Below are positions 1-6,825 of a DNA stretch of 42,838 nucleotides, piece after piece. A program made the translations under genes and the position numbers. How positions within the stretch are numbered: position 1 is the first letter of the stretch; every line of letters begins with the position of its first letter. Origin of the DNA: UBA11540 sp045536425 (GTDB taxonomy: Bacteria > Bacillota > Clostridia > Oscillospirales > Ruminococcaceae); the NCBI GenBank assembly GCA_045536425.1, contig JAZSNN010000039.1, positions 1 to 42,838 on the forward strand. Direction: 5' to 3'. The notes below the pieces were generated by a model that did not search any database, had not been told where the DNA came from, and saw only the letters and a list, made by a program, of their open reading frames with translations.

Positions 1-127
1 TGAAGTTGTGCACCTGTTCGTATGTGAACCCAAACTTTTCTCCAATTTCTCGCTTTGTTAGCCCTTGTGATTTCAGTTCTAAAATTTCCTGTTCATAGCC
101 CTTGATATGTCGATAACTTCTTGGCAT
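1..127 (-). CDS. IS3-family transposase OrfA, N-terminal 42 residues (runs off window)
   Basis: Read on the minus strand from the ATG at 127, this frame is open to the window edge. It begins MPRSYRHIKGYEQEILEL and continues with LTKREIGEKFGFTYEQV, a helix-turn-helix of the kind that opens IS3-family OrfA proteins and binds the insertion sequence ends. A good ribosome binding site (AGGGGGA) lies 6 nt before the ATG, which fixes the start. The element reads leftwards, so the rest of orfA and orfB lie outside the window. Whether it is intact cannot be seen. Family assignment rests on recognising the N-terminal HTH wording; IS3 is known for OrfA/OrfAB frameshift production. Confidence is good for transposase OrfA and lower for the exact IS subgroup. 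Confidence 0.75.
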   Translation of the reverse strand, partial: MPRSYRHIKGYEQEILELKSQGLTKREIGEKFGFTYEQVHNF

Positions 128-204
128 AAATATTCCCCCTAAGGTAGCTTCCAATAAGACAGTATTGAAGGAATACTGATATAAGACAGTTTGCCATACA
201 GGGT
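128..204 (-). mobile_element. Left-end region of the IS3-family element
   Basis: This is the 5' non-coding segment of the insertion sequence whose orfA begins at 127. On the minus strand it contains two direct copies of ACTGTCTTAT about 31 nt apart, a pattern typical of transposase binding sites near an IS terminus. The outer boundary is not certain: it may lie at about 164 or about 204, because the right end and target duplication are outside the window. A near-identical stretch reappears in the opposite orientation at 8664-8685. Confidence 0.5.
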
Positions 205-221
205 GGTAAAAAGTAAAACAG

Positions 222-264
222 AAAACAGCTATACTGAGATGCATAATCTTGTATAGCTGTTTTT
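222..264. terminator. Rho-independent terminator, possibly bidirectional
   Basis: A perfect 13-bp stem pairs 222-234 with 251-263 around a 16-nt loop and is followed by T-rich sequence. No gene precedes it on the plus strand, so it may be the terminator of a gene displaced by the IS insertion. A second hairpin (AATCAAAGAA, 288-297, with its complement at 311-320) follows. Nothing else is seen in 265-438 apart from the AT-rich leader of tnpV. Confidence 0.6.
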
Positions 265-438
265 TGTTCTTTTGTTTTGTATTCTTTAATCAAAGAAATA
301 TTTTGTAAGGTTCTTTGATTTCAGTTGTTTTGGTTTGATTAGCTGTTTGTTGCGTTAACTTTTTTTGCCGACAAACTTCACATTTATTTTTATCTTCGGT
401 AGAATATAGATGAAATAAAGTTATTGGAGGTAAGTATT

Positions 439-786
439 ATGGAGAAGTTAAATTACATTCGTTGTGGGGATTACTTTATTCCTGCAATTTGTTTGTCTAA
501 AGAAAAAAGGTCTATCGGCAAGTGGGGACGGCTACACAGAGATTATCTTAAAGAGCATCGTCCTGCCCGTTGCAGCAGTTTATGTCTTACTGAAAAGTTT
601 TGGACATATTTGGCTGATTTAAATGAGCAAGCGGAAAATCGTTTAGAAGTAATAATTGAGTAAATGAAAGTTGAAGAAGGTATAACGGAAGATTTAAAAG
701 CATCCGACCAAATGGCTTGGATTAGAGCTATGAACAGCATTAAAAATCGAGCTGAGGAAATCGTAAAAAGCGAGCTTATTTTTTAA
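439..786 (+). pseudogene. tnpV: TnpV, transposon-encoded protein, interrupted by one in-frame stop
   Basis: The frame from the ATG at 439 (ribosome binding site GGAGG at 426-430) reads MEKLNYIRCGDYFIPAI and then IGKWGRLHRDYLKEHRP, the hallmark wording of TnpV of Tn4451-type clostridial elements. A TAA at 661-663 stops it after 74 codons. The same frame then continues from 664 with MKVEEGITEDLKASDQMAW and ends in RAEEIVKSELIF at 786, which is the normal TnpV C-terminal half. One base change (probably CAA to TAA, since family members have Gln before this Met) therefore splits the gene without a frameshift. TnpV is small, probably DNA-binding, and of uncertain role in transposition. Both halves could in principle be made as separate peptides, but no ribosome binding site is evident before 664. 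The decay suggests the element is ageing. Confidence 0.8.
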
Positions 787-965
787 GTAAATAAACTTAT
801 AATCCATTGTATTTTTTTATAAATAAGTTATAATGTTAATATATAATGTTTTGTTTTAAACGCAGTAATTATTATTGGAGGAATAAATTTCTGGAGGTGA
901 AATATTACTTACTAAATCCCGTTTTTTATATAGATATAACAACATAAAATTAAGGAGATAATTTT

Positions 966-1619
966 ATGAAAAGATTTGTTTTGGTTTTATTATCTGTTTT
1001 TCTCTGCCTTTCGATGTTTTCGTGTGAGGGAGATGTCAGTACATCACCGTCGAGTGAAACAGTTTCAACCACATCAAGCACATCATCTCAGCTTGAAAAG
1101 ATTTATCTTGAATTGGATGAAACAAAATCTAAAGAGTACAATGATGCAATTAAAGCGTATAACACATTTTTAAACTATGAATGTGTTGAAAGAAACGAAG
1201 AAGATGATGCTAAGGGCATAGGCGGATACCAAGTCGGCTTATATGCATTATTTGATGTGAATCACGATGAAATCCCCGAACTGCTCACATGGGGCTCATA
1301 TTTACGCGTATTTTCCTATCAAGAAAGAAAAATTGTCCGTTGGTATGAAGACATTCAATATGCCATGAGTGGCAGTAGGCGTTTTCTTGAAAACGGAGCA
1401 ATTTTAACAATATTTTCTTCGACTGGAACGGATTATATTTATAAAACATTTGATGATAAGGGTGTTAGTTTCAGCATTTCTTTCCGAAGCGAAGATTTTG
1501 AGGGCGGTAAATATTATTTTGAAGGCAAAGAAGTATCAAAAGAAGAGTATGACGAACTGACAAAAGATTATTTTGAAGCGATGAAAAAAGAAGCAGATTT
1601 AACATGGTATGAATATTAA
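966..1619 (+). CDS. Secreted lipoprotein of unknown function
   Basis: The 217-residue product has a lipoprotein signal peptide (MKRFVLVLLSVFLCLSMFSC, lipidated Cys20), a Ser/Thr-rich linker (about residues 27-42) and a globular domain. Within it, LYALFDVNHDEIPELL resembles the FDVNGDGIPEL segment common in exported clostridial proteins, an EF-hand/dockerin-like loop that is degenerate here (Glu replaces a glycine). It should sit on the outer face of the membrane. The start is set by AAGGAGA 7-8 nt before the ATG. The 787-965 leader is very AT-rich with several TATAAT-like boxes. I do not recognise a specific function. It lies in the AT-rich island as probable cargo and converges with the lectin gene across a long palindrome. 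Confidence 0.8.
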   Translation: MKRFVLVLLSVFLCLSMFSCEGDVSTSPSSETVSTTSSTSSQLEKIYLELDETKSKEYNDAIKAYNTFLNYECVERNEEDDAKGIGGYQVGLYALFDVNHDEIPELLTWGSYLRVFSYQERKIVRWYEDIQYAMSGSRRFLENGAILTIFSSTGTDYIYKTFDDKGVSFSISFRSEDFEGGKYYFEGKEVSKEEYDELTKDYFEAMKKEADLTWYEY

Positions 1620-1622
1620 CAG

Positions 1623-1670
1623 ATTACAACAAAGAAAGCACTTCATATGAAGTGCTTTCTTTGTTGTAAT
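1623..1670. terminator. 48-nt perfect palindrome, bidirectional terminator
   Basis: Two perfect 24-nt arms (1623-1646 and 1647-1670) meet at CATATG with no spacer. It sits between convergent genes (lipoprotein and lectin) and has T-rich descending arms on both strands, so it probably terminates transcription in both directions. Such a long spacer-free palindrome is unusual for a simple terminator. Confidence 0.7.
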
Positions 1671-1743
1671 TAATCTTTTAAACTAACAATATAAATTTAT
1701 CTTGCTCCTTAGACAAAAATGCTTGAATTTATGAATATAGTTT

Positions 1744-3984
1744 TTATTGTTCGTTATCATAAAAAATAATTTTTTCGATTTGATAACCTAAACTATTCAG
1801 TTCATCAACAGAGCTTGGTCCGATAAATTCGATTGCTACTGTGCCATTATATTCATTACCGACTAAACCATAATTTTTAGCTGAATCATACAATGGTTGA
1901 GAACTTTCATTAGTAGGATATTGATACCACGTTTGAATAACGCCATTGTCATATGTATGTGCTTTTGTTCCACCTACGACAGCTCTTATATACCAAAGCT
2001 TATTATTTCCATCTTTCAGTACTACATCAAGCATACCTTTTGCATACATTTCTTCAGGCTCGGGCGTTTGGGTCGGTAAATGATTGGAATTTACAACGTT
2101 CGGGCCTACAGCTATCCAATATCTGCCCTCATCATCAGTTAATTCTCTTTTTGCACCAATATTAATTTCAGGCGGTGATCCTGCTTCTGTCTGAATTATG
2201 GAATAAGCATTCGGATTAATAAATTTAGACATCGGGCCCTGAGATGTACACCAATAATATCTATTCGAGAATCTATATATTACTCCATCTGGTGCATCAT
2301 AATCGGTCGGTACACTTGGAATATTTACAATTCTACCACCGGTAGACATAGCAGGATTTGAATACATCTTCACCCAACCATCAACTAATTTATATTCAAC
2401 TTCCTCAACAAGCCAATCTTGACTATATTGAGTTACACCGGAATTCTGATGCCAATAGATATTACCATTGGAACTTACACCGGTTTCAGAGTCTGAACCG
2501 TTTGAACCTTCGTTCGCTGTAAGGTATTTTGAATTATCATATCCAAGTATTAATTTAACTGACTCTACGTCTCCATTAGATGCATACGTATAATTGGGAA
2601 TAATATAAGAGTGTATTGAAGGACCAAATAGACATGCATTATAGTCGTTTATTCCTTCTCCGATGACACCGTTATACTTAGAGAGTGCTAAATCAGAGTT
2701 TGCCATACATACAAAATATGCATCTCCATTATCATTTTCTCTATATTCCCAATTTTGAGTACAATCATTAATATCGCGTTGTGCAAGACAAATGTTATTG
2801 TAATGTTCAGGAACGGAATATGCATAAACGCCTAACGCACGTCTTTGAGAATCTGCTTTGCAACGAAGACGATAAATTTTCCCGTCTTCAAAACTATATT
2901 CAGAAGACTGGCGTGTTTCACCGCCGGTGGGTACGTTCGGTTTTACCGCCACTTCTTCGACAATCCATTTTTGGCGTGTACTATTTGCAATCGAAGTTTC
3001 TTCCCAGTAAACATTACCGCTGTCGTTCTTATTAACTCCCAAATCCGAACCATTTGCGTTTATATTGGCTGTCAGATATTTATTTTTGGATTTATGCGAA
3101 ACCATAAGACTAACTACCATATTTCCCTCGCTGTCTTCTTCAAAATCAGAGGTGAAGTATGATGTTTCTGATGGTGCATAAAGATGGGCATTACAGTCAG
3201 TTATTCCTGTGCCTTGACTGCCTGTATATAGGTCTAACGCTAAAGAAGTGTTTGCATAACAAACAAAGTAACCTAAAGTTCCATTTTTTCTATACACCCA
3301 CTTCTGATAATCTGCATTGATATTATTTTCGCACAAACAAACATTATCGAGAGATTTTGGAACAGGAGTAGTACAAGCTTTCATTACACGACCGCTAGCA
3401 TCTGCCTTATTAATAAAGCGATAAGACTTTCCGATTTCAAAAGTTTTTCCTCCTGTCGGTGGATTCGGTTTAACTTCGCCTACTTCCTCAACTAACCAAT
3501 CTTGGCTATACTGAGTTACACCTGCACTCTGATACCAGTACACATTACCGTTAGAGTTTACACTTGTTCCGGAAGATGTGCCGTTTGCGTTTTCGTTTGC
3601 TGTGAGAAATTTTGTTTGGTCACACTCCAATTTGAGTTTTACAGAAGTCACTTCGCCTGCGCTGTTTTTTGTGTAAACGGGAATTACATAAGATGTACTT
3701 GACGGTTCATAAAGATGTGCGTTATAGTTTGTTACCCCCGAGCCGCCTGATGTGCCTGTATATTGGTCTAACGCCAAAGCGGTATTGGCCTTGCACACAA
3801 AGTAACCGCGTGTTGCAGTTCCGACATACTGCCATTTTTGGCAATCGTCATCTACGTCGCTTGTATACAGACAAACGTTAGTTAGTGAAGCAGGCGTAGA
3901 AGCGGAATACGCGTTAAGCGCACGTCCGTTTGTGTCTGCTTTGTTGATTAAACGGTAGGTTTTTCCGTTTTCAAAATTTTGCAT
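1744..3984 (-). CDS. Three-repeat ricin-type beta-trefoil lectin with an unrecognised C-terminal domain, no signal peptide
   Basis: This 746-residue protein is made of three tandem units of about 165-175 residues (roughly 1-172, 178-348 and 358-530). Each opens with a (F)E(N/I/D)GK-x-YR-x3-KAD segment, carries a Q(K/N)W motif (CQKWQYV, YQKWVYR, TQNWEYR) and closes with a second one (SQDWLVEEV or RQKWIVEEV). These Q-x-W motifs are the signature of ricin B-type beta-trefoil sugar binding. Linkers are PNPPTGG and PNVPTGG. Residues about 530-746 form a different domain with the segment KLWYIRAVVGG and near-terminal GTVAIEFIG; I do not recognise a function for it. The start is certain: AAAAGGAGAAAAAATTATT precedes the ATG. 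There is no signal peptide or membrane segment, odd for a lectin that would normally meet extracellular glycans. Clostridial haemagglutinin components such as HA33 also have Q-x-W trefoils without a signal peptide, but relationship to them is only an analogy. Cargo of the AT-rich island. Confidence 0.8.
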   Translation of the reverse strand: MQNFENGKTYRLINKADTNGRALNAYSASTPASLTNVCLYTSDVDDDCQKWQYVGTATRGYFVCKANTALALDQYTGTSGGSGVTNYNAHLYEPSSTSYVIPVYTKNSAGEVTSVKLKLECDQTKFLTANENANGTSSGTSVNSNGNVYWYQSAGVTQYSQDWLVEEVGEVKPNPPTGGKTFEIGKSYRFINKADASGRVMKACTTPVPKSLDNVCLCENNINADYQKWVYRKNGTLGYFVCYANTSLALDLYTGSQGTGITDCNAHLYAPSETSYFTSDFEEDSEGNMVVSLMVSHKSKNKYLTANINANGSDLGVNKNDSGNVYWEETSIANSTRQKWIVEEVAVKPNVPTGGETRQSSEYSFEDGKIYRLRCKADSQRRALGVYAYSVPEHYNNICLAQRDINDCTQNWEYRENDNGDAYFVCMANSDLALSKYNGVIGEGINDYNACLFGPSIHSYIIPNYTYASNGDVESVKLILGYDNSKYLTANEGSNGSDSETGVSSNGNIYWHQNSGVTQYSQDWLVEEVEYKLVDGWVKMYSNPAMSTGGRIVNIPSVPTDYDAPDGVIYRFSNRYYWCTSQGPMSKFINPNAYSIIQTEAGSPPEINIGAKRELTDDEGRYWIAVGPNVVNSNHLPTQTPEPEEMYAKGMLDVVLKDGNNKLWYIRAVVGGTKAHTYDNGVIQTWYQYPTNESSQPLYDSAKNYGLVGNEYNGTVAIEFIGPSSVDELNSLGYQIEKIIFYDNEQ

Positions 3985-4280
3985 AATAATTTTTTCTCCT
4001 TTTAATTTTTAAGAATTTTGTTTTTCAAAGAGTTTCTTTTCTGCAGAAAAAGGTCGTCTTTGATTTTTTTGTTTTGAAAAAGGCCTTTCACTATACGTGC
4101 CGCAAACATACCCTAATTCCCCGCTTTTTTGGAAATTTATGTAAAAACGGCAAAAATTTTTAAAAAAATTTAAATAATTTTCTAAAATATAGTTTTTGTT
4201 GCGGCATTAACTGGGTGGAAAATGGACGTCACATATATCACACAGCTTTTGCGTATAAAGTCCTGTTTCAAAATTTTTTT

Positions 4281-4371
4281 GAAATATATTTCATTCTTAG
4301 ACAAGGCGGATATAAAAACTTGTGACTTTCTGCAGTAAGCACAAATTCTTATATTTTTACCTCGTCTAACT
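4281..4371. repeat. Structured repeat, copy 1 (dyad with CTGCAG loop)
   Basis: A segment of about 90 bp, around 83% identical to 4453-4542 by hand alignment. It starts with the palindrome GAAATATATTTC. It then has outer arms TTAGAC (4298-4303) and GTCTAA (4364-4369), inner complementary arms ATATAAAAA and TTATATTTTT, and a conserved CTGCAGTRAGCAC in the loop. The dyad is preserved in both copies, as expected for a structured RNA or a protein-binding site. No open frame runs through it. Confidence 0.65.
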
Positions 4372-4384
4372 TGATTCTAAATCT

Positions 4385-4411
4385 CAAATATGACAGAATG
4401 TGTCATATTTG
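4385..4411. terminator. Hairpin following structured repeat copy 1
   Basis: An 11-bp perfect stem (CAAATATGACA, loop GAATG, TGTCATATTTG) lies 14 nt after copy 1 and is followed by an A-rich run. The equivalent position after copy 2 has a hairpin with a different sequence but the same TGACA core. Confidence 0.5.
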
Positions 4412-4452
4412 AAAAAATATTTTCAGAAAATTTTCAAGAATTAATAGTTTTA

Positions 4453-4542
4453 GAAATATATTTCATTACTAGACAAGGTGAATATAAAAATATATAACTC
4501 TCTGCAGTGAGCACGAATTTTTATATTTTCTCCTCGTCTAAT
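4453..4542. repeat. Structured repeat, copy 2 (dyad with CTGCAG loop)
   Basis: Second copy of the element at 4281-4371, in the same orientation, 81 nt further on. Arms CTAGAC/GTCTAA and AATATAAAAA/TTTTTATATT, the GAAATATATTTC palindrome and the CTGCAGTGAGCAC loop are kept, while the sequence between them has drifted. Together with its hairpin it fills most of the 760-bp gene-free stretch 3985-4744. The rest of that stretch is AT-rich, with nothing else recognisable. Confidence 0.65.
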
Positions 4543-4557
4543 ACTGTTATAACTCCT

Positions 4558-4583
4558 AACCCTGACATATCATGTCAGGGTTA
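4558..4583 (+). terminator. Hairpin following structured repeat copy 2
   Basis: A perfect stem (AACCCTGACAT, loop ATC, ATGTCAGGGTT) is followed by ATAAAAGTTTTTTC, so it looks like a plus-strand rho-independent terminator. It lies 15 nt after copy 2, the same spacing as after copy 1. Confidence 0.6.
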
Positions 4584-4744
4584 TAAAAGTTTTTTCGAAA
4601 TTTTTTATTTTTTTGCCAAAAAAACGATAGTATGTTCCTAAATACAAAAAACACCCGATTTAGAAAAACTCAAACGGGCGAACTTTAGTTTTCAAGTTAT
4701 AAAAAATCTTACTTTTCCATTATGATTGACTAGGAAAAAACGAT

Positions 4745-5848
4745 ATGATAGAATATAAAAAGGATTTATTGAAAAATCAGGCGGTGAAAAATATGGAAGT
4801 TTTCTTGAGCATTGGTTGTATAATTTTTTTAGCAGTTTTGACACAACACTTAATATCATGGGCAGGAAGTGTTTTGAGTAGCATTAGCAATCCGGAATTG
4901 TCCTATTCTGTATTTACTTTTACAGATGACAGGCATTTGCCGATGACAACAAATATTCTAATGAATGTTTTTATTCCCAATGTATTTATGGTGATTATTT
5001 TTGCATTAGCTAAATTGCATGATTTTTATTATGTTCAAAAATATTTGATTCTTTATGTAATTGCCTTTTTCGTTTACAGAATGATATTGATATGTGTTAT
5101 TCTTAGAAGAAAAGAAATGTACAATTTTTTATATGAGTTATGTATGTTTCTGTTCGGAGTATTATTGGCATATCTTTTAATAAAATACTTTTTAAATACT
5201 GAATCTGACATTTTTTTAGATGTTTCAACATTAAAAGAAGAACTTTGGATCGCGGTTCTTTTTGTTTCATATAAGTTCTTCAAATGGGTGCTTGATAATA
5301 AGGTAAAACAAGATACAGTTTTAACAAAACGTCAAATTTCGAAGTATATCACACATAAATTTGATAGGTTTTATAAAAAGTATAATGATAATGTATTATC
5401 TATTGATTACGAAAACAACTATGTTTGTATTTTGCTATACTCAATCATGATTTTTGAAGATTATAACAGGGGTCCTATTGCACGAACACTTGAAAGGTTA
5501 AAAGTAAAAATTGTAAAAACTGCAACAGTAGGTATCATGCAAATAAAATCAGACAAGCCATTGTCTGATAAAGAAAGTGTAATAGAGGCATACAAATTGA
5601 TTTACAAAATGGTAAAAGATAGCGGAACATTTGACATTGATGAAGAACTTGCCAGAAAGATAGCTTATGAATATAACACCGATGAGTCATATCCAGAATC
5701 AATAATATACATATATTTAACATTGATTAAATATCTTAATGAGATTCCTAAATACAAGAAAGATTTTATGTTAAATGAAGAAAAGAAAAAAGAAAGGAAA
5801 AAGGTAAAGGTAAGAAAAGTCGTAAAATCAAAAACTCACTGTGAGTAA
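4745..5848 (+). CDS. Multi-spanning membrane protein with possible lysozyme-like C-terminal domain
   Basis: A 367-residue protein with about four or five hydrophobic segments in the N-terminal half (near residues 17-40, 73-92, 97-117, 127-148 and 168-185), then a soluble domain and a very basic Lys/Arg-rich tail (about 345-364). The soluble domain has FEDYNRGP about 35 residues before TVGIMQIKSDKPLSDKES. The pairing of an acidic residue with a G-I-M-Q-I segment recalls the Glu...GLMQI layout of lytic transglycosylases and other lysozyme-fold enzymes. That is an inference from short motifs and could be wrong. The ribosome binding site is weak (AGGAAAAAACGAT before ATG). The product should sit in the cytoplasmic membrane. 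It is cargo of the AT-rich island, with structured repeats on both sides. I cannot name a family. Confidence 0.75.
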   Translation: MIEYKKDLLKNQAVKNMEVFLSIGCIIFLAVLTQHLISWAGSVLSSISNPELSYSVFTFTDDRHLPMTTNILMNVFIPNVFMVIIFALAKLHDFYYVQKYLILYVIAFFVYRMILICVILRRKEMYNFLYELCMFLFGVLLAYLLIKYFLNTESDIFLDVSTLKEELWIAVLFVSYKFFKWVLDNKVKQDTVLTKRQISKYITHKFDRFYKKYNDNVLSIDYENNYVCILLYSIMIFEDYNRGPIARTLERLKVKIVKTATVGIMQIKSDKPLSDKESVIEAYKLIYKMVKDSGTFDIDEELARKIAYEYNTDESYPESIIYIYLTLIKYLNEIPKYKKDFMLNEEKKKERKKVKVRKVVKSKTHCE

Positions 5849-5868
5849 TAGCCATTACCACTTCCATA

Positions 5869-6030
5869 ACTTCGGACCAAATTGGTCTGAAGTGAAAACT
5901 TGACGAAAACAAAAGGTTAGTGTAAAAAGTACTTAACATAAAATTGACTTTCAAATCGATTACATAGACATCTTTAAAGCGGGAAAACTGCATTCTTTTC
6001 CGACACGATGTTTGTGTAATCGGCTTTTTG
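5869..6030 (+). repeat. Long direct repeat, copy A (ends in terminator)
   Basis: 162 bp, more than 90% identical to 6370-6537 by hand alignment. It begins with a hairpin (TTCGGACCAA / TTGGTCTGAA). It ends with a long imperfect stem (CGATTACA..ACATC pairing with GATGT..TGTAATCG) that encloses GGAAAA/TTTTCC and runs into CTTTTTG. It directly follows the membrane protein gene and probably acts as its terminator. Relative to copy B it lacks 6 nt, which removes the TATAGT box. Confidence 0.8.
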
Positions 6031-6098
6031 TTTTTTAATAACCTTTTTGCAGGGAGAATTTTTAAAAAGATAAATTCCGATTTTAACCATTAGATTTC

Positions 6099-6140
6099 TA
6101 AGGGCGCACTTCTATACATAATGTCCGAAACTTTATGTAT
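6099..6140 (-). other. Candidate origin of transfer (oriT) with nick region and inverted repeat
   Basis: On the minus strand the sequence reads ATACATAA, an 11-nt loop, TTATGTAT, then AG and AAGTGCGCCCTTA. A perfect 8-bp inverted repeat (6114-6121 with 6133-6140) directly before AAGTGCGCCCT is the arrangement found in oriT regions of the IncQ/MobQ and pIP501/pGO1-type plasmids, whose nick-region core is TAAGTGCGCCCT-like. The match of core plus adjacent inverted repeat is seen directly; the function is inferred. No relaxase gene is visible in the window, so a relaxase would have to act in trans. The surrounding gene-free stretch 6031-6369 also holds a short hairpin (GCGATGTAACATCGC, 6225-6239) and a terminator. 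Confidence 0.55.
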
Positions 6141-6296
6141 ATGCGTTTTACCCGACTTCGTTGTGAACAAGGAATACTCCCTTGCGACACTTCGCGTCTA
6201 TCCCTGTATATTAACTCTAATAAAGCGATGTAACATCGCGTAGCCGATTTTTAAAAAATCGTTTCGAGGGGATTGGGGAAATTTTCCCAACAAGCA

Positions 6297-6327
6297 AAAC
6301 CGAGGTTACTTTAAAAACCTCGGTTTG
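6297..6327 (+). terminator. Rho-independent terminator
   Basis: Perfect 11-bp stem AAACCGAGGTT (6297-6307) with AACCTCGGTTT (6316-6326), loop of 8, followed by a T-rich run. It lies between the oriT candidate and repeat copy B, with no open frame upstream of it, so it could end a transcript from the non-coding stretch. Confidence 0.65.
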
Positions 6328-6369
6328 TTGATTTTGGCTCCCAAAAGCATTGCTTGCTAGATACCTTTC

Positions 6370-6537
6370 ACTTCGGACCAAGTTGGTCTGAAATGAAACT
6401 TGACGAAAACAAAAGGTTAGTGTATAGTGTAAAAGTACTTAACATAAAATTGACTTTCAACCGATTACATAGACATCTTTAAAGCGGGAAAACTGCGTTC
6501 TTTTCCGATTGACGATGTTTGTGTAATCGGCTTTTTG
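6370..6537 (+). repeat. Long direct repeat, copy B (promoter plus terminator)
   Basis: 168-bp second copy of 5869-6030. It carries the same starting hairpin and terminal stem but, unlike copy A, has a 6-nt duplication (TAGTGTATAGTGTA) that creates a good -10 box. It ends 27 nt before the start codon of the TnpW-like gene. Confidence 0.8.
6400..6428 (+). promoter_or_regulatory. Promoter inside repeat copy B
   Basis: TTGACG (6400-6405), a spacer of exactly 17 nt, and TATAGT (6423-6428) form a near-consensus sigma-A promoter. Transcription would start near 6435 and run into the stem at 6461-6530. Confidence 0.65.
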
Positions 6538-6542
6538 CTTTT
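6435..6542 (+). ncRNA. Predicted ~105-nt structured leader or small RNA
   Basis: From the promoter at 6400-6428 a transcript would start near 6435. It would fold into a stem of 9 + 5 bp (CCGATTACA..ACATC at 6461-6477, GATGT..TGTAATCGG at 6514-6530) interrupted by a 3x3 internal loop, with an inner GGAAAA/TTTTCC helix, and end at CTTTTTGCTTTT. This has the form of an intrinsic terminator placed between a promoter and the tnpW/recombinase genes. It may be either an attenuated leader or a free small RNA. I do not recognise an Rfam class. Confidence 0.45.
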
Positions 6543-6564
6543 AAAATCAAAGAAAGGAATTTTT

Positions 6565-6759
6565 ATGAAAGAAAATAATCACAAATTTAACGAAAGAGGA
6601 AGTATCGTAGTTAAAAATCATTTGAAATCAGAACTTCCCGAAATCAGTATCATCATTAAATCAGGAAAAACAACCTATCGTTTCACCGGAAGTTATGACG
6701 GAAAAAGAAGTATCACCTCAAAGCTTCTTGACAATATCGAGAGAGGTGAAAAAATTTAA
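6565..6759 (+). CDS. tnpW: TnpW-like small transposon protein
   Basis: 64 residues. The ATG at 6565 follows AAAGGAA by 6 nt; an earlier TTG in frame has no ribosome binding site. The C-terminal part KTTYRFTGSYDGKRSI and SKLLDNIERGE resembles the TTYRVNVHFS...KILRLI pattern of TnpW-family proteins, short proteins encoded next to Tn4451-type recombinases. Their role is not established. It lies 66 bp upstream of the recombinase in the same direction and probably shares its transcript. The N-terminal third is charged and not recognised. Confidence 0.6.
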   Translation: MKENNHKFNERGSIVVKNHLKSELPEISIIIKSGKTTYRFTGSYDGKRSITSKLLDNIERGEKI

Positions 6760-6825
6760 TATGTATGGTATGATTAAATCAGTCCTGTATCGGCAGACTG
6801 CAAAAGTATAAAGGAGGAAAAAGAT

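Noticed and set aside
93..293. 66-codon minus-strand frame
   Set aside because: It runs through the IS end and a terminator; the IS3 orfA in another frame, with its ribosome binding site, is the real gene.
4000..4744. Possible CRISPR array because of two repeats and palindromes
   Set aside because: Only two long diverged copies with no regular spacing or cas genes; they behave as structured elements.
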